DNA from: Bacteroidia bacterium
Lineage (GTDB): Bacteria; Bacteroidota; Bacteroidia; Chitinophagales; Chitinophagaceae
Reading direction: 5' to 3'
Assembly: GCA_030427635.1 (NCBI GenBank)
Contig: JAUIBA010000016.1
Span: 25,997-89,996, forward strand
Length of the DNA: 64,000 nt
In this document: positions 1 to 9,125 of the stretch, piece by piece
How the letters are laid out: each line of letters starts with the position of its first letter
Numbering within the stretch: the stretch's first letter is position 1
Position numbers and translations under genes: made by a program
The notes under the pieces: generated by a model
The model's input: the letters and a program-made list of their open reading frames with translations, nothing else
Told to the model about the DNA's origin: nothing
Database searches by the model: none

Positions 1-1227
1 CACGGCACTGCATAGCACGCGCAGTACTATACCCCTGCGCCATACCCATATTATAAATGCGGCCAGTGGTATAGCCAGCAGGGGGTAAACATGCAGCATG
101 GGGCGGGAGCCAAAGCCATTTATATAATTGTAGCAGTACCAGCTATACACTACATATATATAGGTAGGCAGCAGCAGCCATAGGGTAGCTGCCCACTGTT
201 TAATGCTTCTGAGCAGCAGCATTCCTGCCAGTGCCAGCAGCATGAGCGGGGTGTATGCCAGCCACCCGTTCGAGCAGTAGAAAAGCCCGTCCACTATCCA
301 CGGATGTTTCCAGAAAAATGACTGCTCCCGGTAGCTGTAGTATAGCCAGTGTCCGGTGGTGGCCTTCCAGTACATCATCTGCGGCAGCATAGGTATGGCA
401 AAACAGATGGCCGCCAGTATTATGCCTTTCAGGTTGTCGCGTAGCAGATGCATCCTGGCAATAATGCTCTGCCTGCTGTGCAGACCGTAGAAAACAGGTA
501 TCGCCATACATAGTATGTCTGTAGGCCGCATGATGGTGATAAACCCACACACCAGCCCTATAGCCATAAGCCGCACTACCGATGGACGCTCTGTGGTAAT
601 CATGGTAAGGTGCATGAGCAGGGCATACAGGAAAAACAGGGGCACATGTGCCATGCCCGCCTGCAGAAAGGTAAACCAGAACAGATTGGTACCTGTAAGC
701 AGCAGTACGCTTACGGTCATAGCAGTAGTGCTGCTATGATAGCGGCGTAGTATGCGGTACACCAGTATCAGCCCCAGTAGGCTGTATAATATATTGCCCA
801 GTCTTATAGCCCATTCATATGCGGCACTGTATCCGTTTGCCTGTCCTCCGGTAAGCAGGCTGTAAGCATGTGCCGCCGCAAAGAAGGGTAGTTCAGTGAG
901 CGCTACGCCATAGGTATATTGGTTGATGATGAACCGGCTACTGTCCTGAGGGTCTATACGGGGCATGGAGTAGGAGCGTACCAGCTCGCTTAGTCCCCTG
1001 TCTTCGGGTAGTGGCTCAAAGGTGGTAAGGTTGTGGTATATAAATACCGATGGCAGATACATATAGTATCCCGCTGCATCACCATAAAATACGGTCTTGT
1101 GCGATGTGTATTTCCCTGTTACGAACAGGCAGAATATCACAGAAACCAGAAAGAGTATTTTTCCTGGTCTTGTGAGCCGCCGGTACCAGCTCATAGGGGT
1201 ATACGTATCTGTATTATCTGCCTGCAT
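1..1227 (-). CDS. Integral membrane protein, GT-C (GT39/ArnT-like) glycosyltransferase candidate, 3' end cut by the window
   Basis: The frame is open from an ATG at 1227 down to base 1 (409 codons, no stop), so the gene continues past the left edge. After a short basic N-terminus (about 20 residues) comes a hydrophobic helix. A loop then carries FYGDAAGYYMYLPSVF, which resembles the acidic first-loop motif of lipid-linked-sugar glycosyltransferases. Many further hydrophobic helices follow. By family analogy it would transfer a sugar from a polyprenyl-phosphate donor on the periplasmic face, but donor and acceptor cannot be read. It lies 80 bases downstream of the DinB-like gene on the same strand and may share its transcript. 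A membrane protein is certain; the enzyme class is inferred. Confidence 0.7.
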   Translation of the reverse strand, partial: MQADNTDTYTPMSWYRRLTRPGKILFLVSVIFCLFVTGKYTSHKTVFYGDAAGYYMYLPSVFIYHNLTTFEPLPEDRGLSELVRSYSMPRIDPQDSSRFIINQYTYGVALTELPFFAAAHAYSLLTGGQANGYSAAYEWAIRLGNILYSLLGLILVYRILRRYHSSTTAMTVSVLLLTGTNLFWFTFLQAGMAHVPLFFLYALLMHLTMITTERPSVVRLMAIGLVCGFITIMRPTDILCMAIPVFYGLHSRQSIIARMHLLRDNLKGIILAAICFAIPMLPQMMYWKATTGHWLYYSYREQSFFWKHPWIVDGLFYCSNGWLAYTPLMLLALAGMLLLRSIKQWAATLWLLLPTYIYVVYSWYCYNYINGFGSRPMLHVYPLLAIPLAAFIIWVWRRGIVLRVLCSAV

Positions 1228-1307
1228 GTTTACAGCACACAATAATAGTGACTTTTGGTAGCTTTCCCTTACAGGTGCATCAGATATACTCCGGGTCTGT
1301 AAACCGG

Positions 1308-1826
1308 TTATACTTTCAGGCCAAAATCATAACGCCCCTGTACTGCCCGTCTTACCATCGCCGTCTGACCGCAGTGGTACATAGTGTGTTTTATGTTCCA
1401 GTCCAGCGATTCATACTTTGTCCGTGCTATGGGGTGGGGTATAGGTGTTGGCTCCAGCATACTGTCCATATCTGCATCAGTAAGTGTTTCCATAATGTCC
1501 AGTGAGCGTTGCTGCACCAGTTTCAGGTGTTCTGTCAGGTCGCTGCCGGTTACTTTCCCCACTGTGGCGGCCGCAGTCCCTTTGGTAAACAGTGCAGCGT
1601 ATTCATTAAAAGGCATAGCCTTGATTATGTCGGGCTGATGCCCCTTTATTACCCATATGGCATGAAAATAATGGCTTAGTATCATATGCCCCACCTGCCA
1701 GTTGAGCGATGTTTCTATTCCTTCCGGTATCACATCCCACTGCTCATGGGGTATACCGTGCAGGAGTTTATGCATCCATTCATATGCGTCCTTTGTCTGT
1801 GAGGTTAATATCCTGGTCTTTGTCAT
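1308..1826 (-). CDS. DinB-family (DinB_2) four-helix metal-binding protein
   Basis: The 172-residue product has the length and layout of the DinB/YfiT superfamily, a four-helix bundle binding a divalent metal with three histidines. Likely ligands are H47 in NWQVGHMILSH and H147 and H151 in WNIKHTMYHCGQ, the usual spacing with the last two near the C-terminus. Family members include thiol-dependent transferases and many uncharacterised stress proteins, so the reaction is unknown. The start is followed by a helix of the expected kind. The gene lies upstream of the membrane glycosyltransferase-like gene on the same strand and is divergent from the secreted protein at 1934. Confidence 0.75.
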   Translation of the reverse strand: MTKTRILTSQTKDAYEWMHKLLHGIPHEQWDVIPEGIETSLNWQVGHMILSHYFHAIWVIKGHQPDIIKAMPFNEYAALFTKGTAAATVGKVTGSDLTEHLKLVQQRSLDIMETLTDADMDSMLEPTPIPHPIARTKYESLDWNIKHTMYHCGQTAMVRRAVQGRYDFGLKV

Positions 1827-1920
1827 GCAGTTGCATTTGTTTTATGAAGTTATGACACATCTGCGTCTGGTATGTTATTTTATGTTTCTTAATTACATGT
1901 CTGTCATTTAACGCGTTCCT

Positions 1921-1928
1921 TACCTTTG
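1921..1928 (+). promoter_or_regulatory. Bacteroidota -7 element TACCTTTG
   Basis: Matches TAnnTTTG exactly and sits only five bases before the ATG at 1934. If used, transcription would start at or very near the start codon, giving a leaderless or nearly leaderless mRNA. No clear -33 TTG is seen at the usual distance. Confidence 0.4.
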
Positions 1929-1933
1929 CTGTA

Positions 1934-2644
1934 ATGAAGTTTGCATATTCCATTTTGTTACTGCTTGTTGTAGCAGCGCTGTTTTCTATAGCTCCGGCCC
2001 GTGCCGCCGATTCTCTTGTTGCCAAACGTATTCCGCCCAAAGTGGTACTTGTGGAGTTGTTTTCACAGCAAAGCCGTATGGATGCACTCATCAGGGCCAA
2101 AAGGTATCGTGATACGGCTACACTTTCAAAAGATGCCCGTAAGGCTGTATCGGTAACGGTTAAAGATTTTAAAGACAATTTTCAATATTGCCGTTACTAC
2201 TTTTTCTGGGATAAAGATTTTGATGCCATCATGGCCGGACAGTTTGATGGGGTATTGCTGGACTCCAGCTTATCACTGGCTAAAAATGTAAATATTTCCG
2301 ATACAAACTATCTCATTGTTCATTATGGTATCCCGCAGTGGCAGTCTCATAAACGTAAGATGGAAGTGACCAATAAGACTGAAATGGGGGGAAAGCCGAA
2401 TGGTTACGGACTTATAATGTGTAATTACCAGATGAAACAGATAGGCTACACATACTGGCTGCGTAATTTTCTGGTGAGTTTTAAGAAGAAGGGAAAAGTG
2501 CATGACGATTATATTTATGTTTCTAAGAAGTTTGATATAGAATATTATCCGCTGGCTGGCAACGTAAGTGATAAATTGATTGACTACAGAGAGAGCTACA
2601 AGCAGAATCCTTTCAGGTCTAGTGGGAAAAAATCTTATTTCTGA
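1934..2644 (+). CDS. Secreted protein of unknown function
   Basis: 236 residues. The N-terminus MKFAYSILLLLVVAALFSIA followed by PARAA is a clear Sec signal peptide, cleaved near residue 25. The mature part is basic and rich in aromatic residues (for example YCRYYFFWDKDFDAIMAGQF), with no motif I recognise and no sorting domain. The C-terminus SSGKKSYF is plain. It is probably a periplasmic or surface protein of a lineage-restricted family. It is followed after about 95 bases by odhB, which has its own promoter element, so an operon is not indicated. Confidence 0.7.
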   Translation: MKFAYSILLLLVVAALFSIAPARAADSLVAKRIPPKVVLVELFSQQSRMDALIRAKRYRDTATLSKDARKAVSVTVKDFKDNFQYCRYYFFWDKDFDAIMAGQFDGVLLDSSLSLAKNVNISDTNYLIVHYGIPQWQSHKRKMEVTNKTEMGGKPNGYGLIMCNYQMKQIGYTYWLRNFLVSFKKKGKVHDDYIYVSKKFDIEYYPLAGNVSDKLIDYRESYKQNPFRSSGKKSYF

Positions 2645-2701
2645 TAAATGTGAATCTGATTTGTTGCCATTTTACATAGTATTCCTTTCAACTTATTTTG
2701 G

Positions 2702-2709
2702 TAATTTTG
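2702..2709 (+). promoter_or_regulatory. Bacteroidota -7 element TAATTTTG before odhB
   Basis: Exact TAnnTTTG match 31 bases before the odhB start codon, a normal leader length. A convincing -33 TTG at 19-21 bases upstream is not seen. Confidence 0.5.
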
Positions 2710-2740
2710 CATCCCGAACCGCTAAACGTCAAAACGTACG

Positions 2741-3964
2741 ATGACAGATATTAAAGTGCCCGCCGTAGGAGAATCAATTAGTGAGGTAACTCTCGTAAAA
2801 TGGTTGAAAAAGGATGGCGAATATGTACACCGCGACGAGCTGATTTGTGAGCTCGAATCTGAAAAAGCTACATTTGAGCTCAATGCCGAGCAGGCTGGTA
2901 TTCTGCATATAAAAGCAGAAGAAGGCGCTACACTCGCCATTGGCGATCTGGCATGTACTATTGATGAAACAGCTGAAGCACCTGCAGGTGCGCCAGCGCC
3001 AGCCGCTGCTCCTGTAGCAGAAAAGCCGGCCGCCGCGCCAGCCGCTACCGCAGCCCCAGCTGCTGCATTGCCAGCCGATGTTAAAGCTACTCCTGTAGCA
3101 CAGGCTATGATGGCCGATAAGCAGGTGAAAGCAACAGATGTAAAGGGAACAGGCACGCAGGGCCGTATCATGAAGCAGGATGTTCTGGAAGCTCTGGCTA
3201 ATCCTGGTCGTCGTGGTGGTGCAGCTGCATTCTCCCGCGATGAGAAGCGCGATAAAATGAGCAATCTGCGTAAAACGGTATCTCGCAGGTTGGTAGAAGC
3301 TAAAAACAGCACTGCAATGCTCACTACCTTTAATGAGGTAGACATGACACGTATCATGAGCATTCGCAAGCAGTATAAAGATACTTTCAAGGAAGTGCAT
3401 GGCGTAAACCTCGGTTTTATGTCATTCTTTACAAAAGCCTGCTGCACTGCTCTTATGGAGTGGCCAGCTGTAAATGCATACATTGATGGCGAATCGCTGG
3501 TATATCATGATTACTGCGATGTGTCAATTGCAGTGTCAGCGCCTAAAGGACTGGTAGTGCCGGTGATACGCAATGCCGAAAGCCTTTCCATGGCCGACCT
3601 TGAGCGTAAGGTAGTGGAGCTGGCTAAAAAAGCGCGCGAAAACAAACTTAGCCCCGATGAAATGGCTGGTGGCACGTTCACTATCACCAATGGTGGTGTG
3701 TTTGGCTCGCTAATGTCTACACCTATTATCAATATTCCTCAGTCAGCTATCCTGGGTATGCACAAAATACAGGATCGTCCTATGGCTATTGATGGTAAGG
3801 TAGAGATACGTCCTATGATGTATCTGGCGCTTAGCTATGACCACCGTATTATTGATGGTCGTGAGTCAGTAGGCTTCCTGGTACGTGTTAAGGAGCTGCT
3901 GGAAAATCCGGAATACATGCTCTTTGGCCATGACCCGATGAGGACATTGCTGGAAGTGAAATAA
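2741..3964 (+). CDS. odhB: 2-oxoglutarate dehydrogenase E2, dihydrolipoyllysine succinyltransferase
   Basis: The 407-residue product transfers the succinyl group from lipoamide to CoA in the 2-oxoglutarate dehydrogenase complex of the TCA cycle. Domains in order: a lipoyl domain (about 1-76) with the lipoylated lysine K42 in ESEKATFE, an Ala/Pro-rich linker (about 80-113), a peripheral subunit-binding domain (about 115-152), and the catalytic domain (about 175-405) with [10 protein letters not shown], catalytic H368 and D372. The opening [17 protein letters not shown] is typical of succinyltransferase rather than acetyltransferase E2. The E1 gene (odhA) is not adjacent, as it often is in bacteria. 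A strong terminator follows. Confidence 0.95.
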   Translation: MTDIKVPAVGESISEVTLVKWLKKDGEYVHRDELICELESEKATFELNAEQAGILHIKAEEGATLAIGDLACTIDETAEAPAGAPAPAAAPVAEKPAAAPAATAAPAAALPADVKATPVAQAMMADKQVKATDVKGTGTQGRIMKQDVLEALANPGRRGGAAAFSRDEKRDKMSNLRKTVSRRLVEAKNSTAMLTTFNEVDMTRIMSIRKQYKDTFKEVHGVNLGFMSFFTKACCTALMEWPAVNAYIDGESLVYHDYCDVSIAVSAPKGLVVPVIRNAESLSMADLERKVVELAKKARENKLSPDEMAGGTFTITNGGVFGSLMSTPIINIPQSAILGMHKIQDRPMAIDGKVEIRPMMYLALSYDHRIIDGRESVGFLVRVKELLENPEYMLFGHDPMRTLLEVK

Positions 3965-3988
3965 TCGCTCAGTTTATATAGCTTTTTA

Positions 3989-4028
3989 AGCAGGACCGCA
4001 TCATTCCAGGGTGCGGTCCTGCTTTTTT
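3989..4028 (+). terminator. Rho-independent terminator of odhB
   Basis: A perfect 12-base stem AGCAGGACCGCA / TGCGGTCCTGCT with an 11-base loop, followed by a run of T to 4028. Confidence 0.9.
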
Positions 4029-4045
4029 ACTGTTGTTATTTGGCT

Positions 4046-4053
4046 TATATTTG
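4046..4053 (+). promoter_or_regulatory. Bacteroidota -7 element TATATTTG
   Basis: Exact TAnnTTTG match 12 bases before the ATG at 4065 and just after the odhB terminator. It supports 4065 over an in-frame start at 4011, which would lie inside the terminator stem. Confidence 0.5.
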
Positions 4054-4064
4054 ATGGGTATCTT

Positions 4065-4700
4065 ATGCCACATTCTTCATCTGTTTCCGGTCACCTTCGT
4101 CCAGATATAGCAGCAAAACTGGATGCCCCCTTTGACAAAACCGGTATGCGTGGCGAAAAGCTAAACAGGAAACATACCAATGAGCTTTTCTTTGAAGATT
4201 CTGCCTTTGTAGGTATTGTAGCGCCGGTTCCGGCCTCGCGTTTCTGCTGGATAGTTAATCAGCATTTTTACACCTCATTTTCCGCTACGGCACTGGTGCA
4301 TATGAATGTGGTGGCAAAAGAGGGTAAAGAGGACGAACTGAAAAGAAGTAATGTACAGGAGTTTACAGTACCCACACTATTTGGGGCGCCTCCGCCCCCT
4401 GCAGCTACTCCGTCCCCAGGCGATAGTGCATCTGTATCACATGAGTTTCCCGTATATATGCATGGTGTTGTCAACAGTAGTTTTCGTCATTTGTTATATA
4501 AACTCAGACAGGGGAAGCTGTCGCTGCTTACCGGCACCCGTACGAAACAGTATGATTATCTCTGGATGATACAAACCGCATCGCCATACCATGACGCCCA
4601 CCTGATTGTAGATTTGCTGATGACGGTACCGGAGGTGAGGCTGGCTCAGGAACTCACTGTTGACGATGTGAGTAAAAACTTTGACAACCTTATCCTGTAA
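4065..4700 (+). CDS. IPExxxVDY-type small protein
   Basis: 211 residues from the ATG at 4065. The pattern FVGIVAPVPASRFCWIVNQ followed near the C-terminus by LLTGTRTKQYDYLWMI matches the layout of the IPExxxVDY family. That is a small soluble Bacteroidota family of unknown function with a conserved RxCW segment and a KxxDYxxxI segment. A Pro/Ala-rich insert (about 110-125) separates the halves. No signal peptide or membrane segment is seen, so it is probably cytoplasmic. It is separated from odhB by a terminator and has its own promoter element. Assignment rests on motif resemblance only. Confidence 0.6.
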   Translation: MPHSSSVSGHLRPDIAAKLDAPFDKTGMRGEKLNRKHTNELFFEDSAFVGIVAPVPASRFCWIVNQHFYTSFSATALVHMNVVAKEGKEDELKRSNVQEFTVPTLFGAPPPPAATPSPGDSASVSHEFPVYMHGVVNSSFRHLLYKLRQGKLSLLTGTRTKQYDYLWMIQTASPYHDAHLIVDLLMTVPEVRLAQELTVDDVSKNFDNLIL

Positions 4701-4741
4701 CAAAGCATACTTCAGGCTAAAATATTAGAACTATCAATACC

Positions 4742-4770
4742 TTGCTATTGTCAGTCATTTCTTATATTTG
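4742..4770 (+). promoter_or_regulatory. Bacteroidota promoter TTG-N18-TATATTTG
   Basis: TTG at 4742-4744 and TATATTTG at 4763-4770, 18 bases apart, close to the usual -33/-7 spacing. It leaves a leader of about 65 bases before the ATG at 4840. Confidence 0.55.
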
Positions 4771-4839
4771 TAGCATTGCCTCGGGGTCAGCTGGCCCTTA
4801 CTTAGGCGGGAACCCATTAAAGAAGTAAACAACCGGTAT

Positions 4840-5322
4840 ATGTACACACGGATCAGCGCTTTCTTTTTGTCACTTTTTGTGTTGGTATCTGCTCACAGAG
4901 CAGCTGCTCAGAGTATGGATTATCTCAGACACAATAAGATTTTCAATCTTTGTTCATTTGAGCGCGACTGTTCAGGCTGTTACGATTGTGAGTATCAGCG
5001 CTACACTGTGCGCATAAAAAACCTGCTGGACAAACAGATAAAGCAGGTATCCTATGTTTATTATTCTGATTCACGTAATAAGGTAATAACACGTCAGGCC
5101 ACAATTGTGGGTAGTGTTATTGACCCTGACAAGATAGGACACCTGATTATGTGTATGCCTAATGGCCGGAACTGGGCTATTACGGAATTGGTGTATGAAG
5201 ATGATACAAAGAATAACTTCATAGTGAAAGATCGCCTTTCTCAGTTCTATCAGGAGCCGGATGAGTGCGACTGTGCCCGGAAGCCCAATAATTATACGAA
5301 TCCCAATATTGGTCGTAAGTAA
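4840..5322 (+). CDS. Small secreted cysteine-rich protein of unknown function
   Basis: 160 residues with a signal peptide (FFLSLFVLVSAHRAAAQS, cleavage near residue 24). The mature N-terminus carries five cysteines in a short stretch (LCSFERDCSGCYDCEYQRY has four), and the C-terminus has a CDC motif, suggesting a disulfide-stabilised extracytoplasmic domain. The core VRIKNLLDKQIKQVSYVYY is beta-rich in character. No family recognised. It has its own promoter and a terminator-like stem follows. Confidence 0.65.
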   Translation: MYTRISAFFLSLFVLVSAHRAAAQSMDYLRHNKIFNLCSFERDCSGCYDCEYQRYTVRIKNLLDKQIKQVSYVYYSDSRNKVITRQATIVGSVIDPDKIGHLIMCMPNGRNWAITELVYEDDTKNNFIVKDRLSQFYQEPDECDCARKPNNYTNPNIGRK

Positions 5323-5342
5323 TTATTGAGTAAGGTTACAAT

Positions 5343-5386
5343 AAAGAATAAATGCATCACCGGTTACGATGATGCATTTATTCTTT
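5343..5386. terminator. Bidirectional terminator-like stem
   Basis: A perfect 17-base inverted repeat AAAGAATAAATGCATCA / TGATGCATTTATTCTTT with a 10-base loop between two convergent genes. The A/T-rich stem bases can give U-runs in both directions. Confidence 0.75.
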
Positions 5387-5395
5387 AAGGCAGTT

Positions 5396-5596
5396 TCAGG
5401 ATTGGCTAAACTGGCTGGCTTTGAGTAGAATACTGTCTATTGCTTCCTGTCGTGGCTGTAGTATTTCGTTTGCCAGGTGAGCCAGTATTCTTTTCTCCAT
5501 GCGCACTGTGTGCAGTTGTTCTTCCACAATCGCCCGCGAGTCAGATGCGGGGATTTGGGCCAGTAATGTGTTTGTTTTACGTAAAGTTCTATTCAT
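5396..5596 (-). CDS. Small hypothetical protein, helical
   Basis: 66 residues (MNRTLRKTNTLLAQIPASDS...), charged and probably all-helical with heptad-like leucine spacing (VEEQLHTVRMEKRILAHLAN). It fills the gap between a terminator stem and the divergent epimerase gene and does not overlap another gene. No family recognised and no strong promoter seen, so it may be a small regulator or a chance frame. Confidence 0.45.
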   Translation of the reverse strand: MNRTLRKTNTLLAQIPASDSRAIVEEQLHTVRMEKRILAHLANEILQPRQEAIDSILLKASQFSQS

Positions 5597-5735
5597 TTAA
5601 TTTAGTTGTCTGTTTGAATAGAAAACGTGTAGCGGGCTGTAATATTGTAGCAGGATAGAAAAATTATGTTAAACACTATATCCCGGGCAACCTTCTGCCT
5701 TCACCCGGCATTTCTCAGTAAGTAAAGTGCATGTT

Positions 5736-6659
5736 ATGGATACAATAGGTATTACAGGTGGTACAGGACTTGTGGGGCGGCAAATTGTTACTATGTTACG
5801 TGCCAGGGGGCATAGGGTGGTGATTTTTACCCGCAGGTTGCCTATACATCCCCCTGCCGATGCTATGGTGCAGTATGCGCTGTGGGATTATGTTTCCGGA
5901 AAATGTGATACTAACGCTCTTGCCAGCATTAGCGCTATGATACATCTGGCCGGTGAACCGGTGGCAGCACGCCGGTGGACTCCCGCACAGAAGGCACTTA
6001 TTCTCGATAGTCGGGTAAGAGGGACTTCTTTTCTGGCAGAAATGCTGGCCCGTCATGCCCCGCATTGTCATACGGTTATAACTGCTTCTGCTATAGGCTA
6101 TTATGGGCCAGATGTTGTTAATGCCGCCGCTTTTACTGAAGACGACCCTGCTTACAACGACTTTCTTGCATCTACCTGTATGCAATGGGAGACTGCGGCA
6201 GCTGCTATGGCTGAGTTTACCCGTTTGGTCACTATTCGTATCGGTATAGTATTGGCAAAGGAGGGTGGTGCATTACCTCGTTTGGCAGCTACATTGCCAT
6301 TGCATGTACTTCCCGTACCAGGCAATGGCAGGCAGATTGTGAGCTGGATACATGTACAGGACCTGGCCAGAATGTTCATTCATGCATTAGATGACCACAA
6401 AGTCAGTGGTGTGTATAATGGTGTTGCGCCTCATCCGGTTTCTTTCAGTGAGCTGGTAAGGGCTGTGTCTCATACCCGGTCTGGTCCATTCTGGATGCCA
6501 CATGTTCCGGCTGTGGCCATAAGGCTTGCTATGGGAGAAATGAGTGTAGAGGTGCTTAAGAGCTGCACGGTAAGCAGTGCGGCTATAGTTAGTAAAGGCT
6601 TCTCCTTCCGGTTCCCTTTGGTTACGGATGCCGTAAAGGATATTCTCCACGCCGACTAG
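5736..6659 (+). CDS. TIGR01777-family NAD(P)-dependent epimerase (YfcH-like)
   Basis: 307 residues from the ATG at 5736; an in-frame GTG at 5727 is the alternative. The N-terminus MDTIGITGGTGLVG is a Rossmann nucleotide-binding loop of extended short-chain dehydrogenases. IHLAGEPVAARRW and VSWIHVQDLARMFIHAL are typical of TIGR01777 proteins, and the C-terminal third matches the DUF1731 region of that family. The substrate is not known for the family. The stop codon overlaps by three bases with the stop of the convergent protease gene. Confidence 0.85.
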   Translation: MDTIGITGGTGLVGRQIVTMLRARGHRVVIFTRRLPIHPPADAMVQYALWDYVSGKCDTNALASISAMIHLAGEPVAARRWTPAQKALILDSRVRGTSFLAEMLARHAPHCHTVITASAIGYYGPDVVNAAAFTEDDPAYNDFLASTCMQWETAAAAMAEFTRLVTIRIGIVLAKEGGALPRLAATLPLHVLPVPGNGRQIVSWIHVQDLARMFIHALDDHKVSGVYNGVAPHPVSFSELVRAVSHTRSGPFWMPHVPAVAIRLAMGEMSVEVLKSCTVSSAAIVSKGFSFRFPLVTDAVKDILHAD

Positions 6660-8896
6660 TTGATAATAAACTTGCGAATTATCTGCCTGTTGGCGGTATC
6701 ACGCAGTTTCAGTACATACAGACCTCTGGCCCATAGGTAGGCGGGTAGTACAGCCGTTCCGTCTATTGTACCCTTCCACACTGTCTGGCCTATAGCATTA
6801 ACAATCACACAGTCCAGTATGCCGGCATCGTCAGTTAATATGTTCAGCGTGTTATGCACAGGTACCGGATATATCCTGATACCGGCTTCATAGTTATGTA
6901 CAATGCTGAAGTTTCTTGTGTTCATGCTGTAAAACACATTCCCGGTGCCTTTCACCTTTATACGGGCATAATGCTCTTCATTGTCGGGGTTGGGCATGCT
7001 TACCAGTGCGCTTCCCGTATTAGGGTAGGTACCCAGATAATAGGGCCAGTGCTCCCCGGTGTCCAGAGATAGATAAATATCTACATTCGATATGTTTAAT
7101 GGCGCTGTATTAGTACCCGCTACGTCCCATGTCACCGTCTGCTGACTAAAGCCCTCATATGTGATGCCTGTTGTATTCTGACTCGTAACAGTAAAGGATG
7201 CCCCCGTATTAATAGCATAAAGGGTCACACTGTCGTCGGGTATGTGCACACAGCCACTACCATTGTGGGTACTGCGCAACGCCAGCCTGAACTGTAGCGA
7301 CCTGTTTACTTCCGGTACTTTCTCGCCCGATGCATTATTGATACCAGCATTACTCAGTATTCCTCTGCGCACCATATCCAGCCTCGGAAATGAGCGGGTA
7401 GGAGAGGTTACAGGCGTGTAGGAACGGAATATGGGGCCGCCGGTTGTGGTTTGTAGTTGTGTAAGCCCAAAGCCTCCCAGGTCCCATTCTTCCCAGCAGT
7501 AGGTGAGGGTAGAGTCTCCTACAGAATCTACAGCTACAGGAGAGGTTAATTCAAAAGCAGTATTGCAGGGTATAGTATAGGTGTTTGTAAATGGGGGGAT
7601 ACCTGGCATTTTATATCCGGTACTTGTTTTCTCAGCACAGCCATCACCTGATGTATTCACATAGCTTACCATCTGTCTTATGCTTGCTGCATGAAAATAA
7701 AAGTCGCTGTTCGGCTGCAGATTGTCAGGAGAGCATATGCCGGCATATGCCATTATCGTAGAGCCGCTTCCCGGCTCATATGCTCTGGGCATCACTGCAT
7801 TTCCGGTACAACTTGCCGTCTTGTTGTTATTGAAGGTGTGGTCTGCACCATATTCATGTCCTATTTCATGAGCTACAAAGTCTATATCAAATCCATCACC
7901 ATAGGGTGTGGTGCTACCAGTTACGCATTGTGCTTTCTGTCCGGGTTTACATACCACGCCCACTTGCGACAGACCGCCCGCACCTGTACTGAATACATGT
8001 CCTATATCATAGCCTGCATCCCCTATCAGCGCATCACATACTTCCTGGTTTTTGAGAGTAAGCGCCTTTGCATCTTCATTGATGCTACTAAATGGGTCTC
8101 CTGCGGCTACATTAAAGATAATGGTGTCTTCATTTTCAATGAACTGCATGGTTACCGCTATTTCCTGTTCATAGATACCGTTAACCCGGTTCATAGTGGT
8201 AGTCATTTTACTCAATACGGCACTTTTTGCAGGTGCAAAAGTACCGGTTACAGCCTCGGCATACTGATGGCTGCATGAGAGTGCCAGCCGGTATCTGCGC
8301 AGTGTATAGCCGCTCAGTAGCCTTCCCTGCATGGCAGTAGTGCGTAGCTGTGCTGTTCCCGTTATTGCCACATCCATATCATGGCCGCTGGCAGCACAAT
8401 AGGTCCTTCCGGGCTGCTCCAGCTCATCTTTTTTATAGTGCACAGTATAGTATCCACTGTTCTGGTCATCTGCAGGGTCTATCAGGCTGGTACTTGTGCC
8501 ATCATATACCATTGCATGAAATCCATAGTCTGTTATATCCAGCTTTGCCGTTACTCTGGCATCGTCTGCGGCTGTCCCGTTATAAGTCCTGATACCGGGA
8601 TATCGTGCAGCAAGGCCGGCAGGTAGCAGGTCCGTTTGTTGTATGATAAAGGTTCTGAATGTTCCGTCTGGCAGAGGCAGTGTCAGTTGTTGAGGAGCTC
8701 CTTTGGGTGCAGCATTCAGTATCTGGCGTAATGCGGTTTCTTCGGCTTTATATGTTTTCCATGTCCGGTACATGCCGCCGGCATTAGGTTTTGTGGAGCG
8801 GCTTGCCTGAGGAACTTCTTTCCAGAGGCTTCCGGCAAATGTTGACAGGGCGGTACACAGGCACAGCAGTGAAGTCAGTGCAGTTATTTTTCTCAT
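6656..8896 (-). CDS. Secreted reprolysin-type metalloprotease with T9SS sorting domain
   Basis: 746 residues from the ATG at 8896, which gives a clean signal peptide (MRKITALTSLLCLCTALS). The zinc motif HEIGHEYGADH has H343, H347 and H353 as ligands and E344 as catalytic base. IMAYAGIC is the Met-turn, so this is a metzincin of the Reprolysin_4 type. A propeptide-like region (about 25-200) precedes it. Beta-rich domains (about 430-660) follow. The C-terminal 80 residues start IRIYPVPVHNTLNI and end LYVLKLRDTANRQIIRKFII, a type A T9SS signal. Expected role: cell-surface or released protease. An upstream in-frame start at 8941 would spoil the signal peptide. Confidence 0.9.
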   Translation of the reverse strand: MRKITALTSLLCLCTALSTFAGSLWKEVPQASRSTKPNAGGMYRTWKTYKAEETALRQILNAAPKGAPQQLTLPLPDGTFRTFIIQQTDLLPAGLAARYPGIRTYNGTAADDARVTAKLDITDYGFHAMVYDGTSTSLIDPADDQNSGYYTVHYKKDELEQPGRTYCAASGHDMDVAITGTAQLRTTAMQGRLLSGYTLRRYRLALSCSHQYAEAVTGTFAPAKSAVLSKMTTTMNRVNGIYEQEIAVTMQFIENEDTIIFNVAAGDPFSSINEDAKALTLKNQEVCDALIGDAGYDIGHVFSTGAGGLSQVGVVCKPGQKAQCVTGSTTPYGDGFDIDFVAHEIGHEYGADHTFNNNKTASCTGNAVMPRAYEPGSGSTIMAYAGICSPDNLQPNSDFYFHAASIRQMVSYVNTSGDGCAEKTSTGYKMPGIPPFTNTYTIPCNTAFELTSPVAVDSVGDSTLTYCWEEWDLGGFGLTQLQTTTGGPIFRSYTPVTSPTRSFPRLDMVRRGILSNAGINNASGEKVPEVNRSLQFRLALRSTHNGSGCVHIPDDSVTLYAINTGASFTVTSQNTTGITYEGFSQQTVTWDVAGTNTAPLNISNVDIYLSLDTGEHWPYYLGTYPNTGSALVSMPNPDNEEHYARIKVKGTGNVFYSMNTRNFSIVHNYEAGIRIYPVPVHNTLNILTDDAGILDCVIVNAIGQTVWKGTIDGTAVLPAYLWARGLYVLKLRDTANRQIIRKFIIN

Positions 8897-9071
8897 CAGT
8901 TGGTAACTAGCAAGTGCAAATGATAGTAACAAAAATAACAAAAAATTGCATGAGCTAACGTACGTATATCTTTGTCTGTACCCACTTTGTATATTATGAT
9001 AACCTATACGATTGACAAAAGTCCTACATCATTATTATTACATTGTATTGTATCCGGTTGTAACATGATAA

Positions 9072-9098
9072 CAGCCTGCAGTATTTCACCACAGGCTG
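9072..9098 (-). terminator. Possible terminator stem after the 2810-residue gene
   Basis: Inverted repeat CAGCCTG / CAGGCTG (7 bases, 13-base loop) 28 bases beyond the stop codon. The T-run on the minus strand is poor, so this is a weak call. Confidence 0.35.
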
Positions 9099-9125
9099 CT
9101 TTATGATTATTCAGAAGGTATTGTA

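Noticed and set aside
7691..8278. Plus-strand frame of 195 codons opposite the protease gene
   Set aside because: The minus strand encodes a complete metzincin with signal peptide and sorting domain; the plus frame is rich in Cys, Tyr and His, as expected for a shadow.
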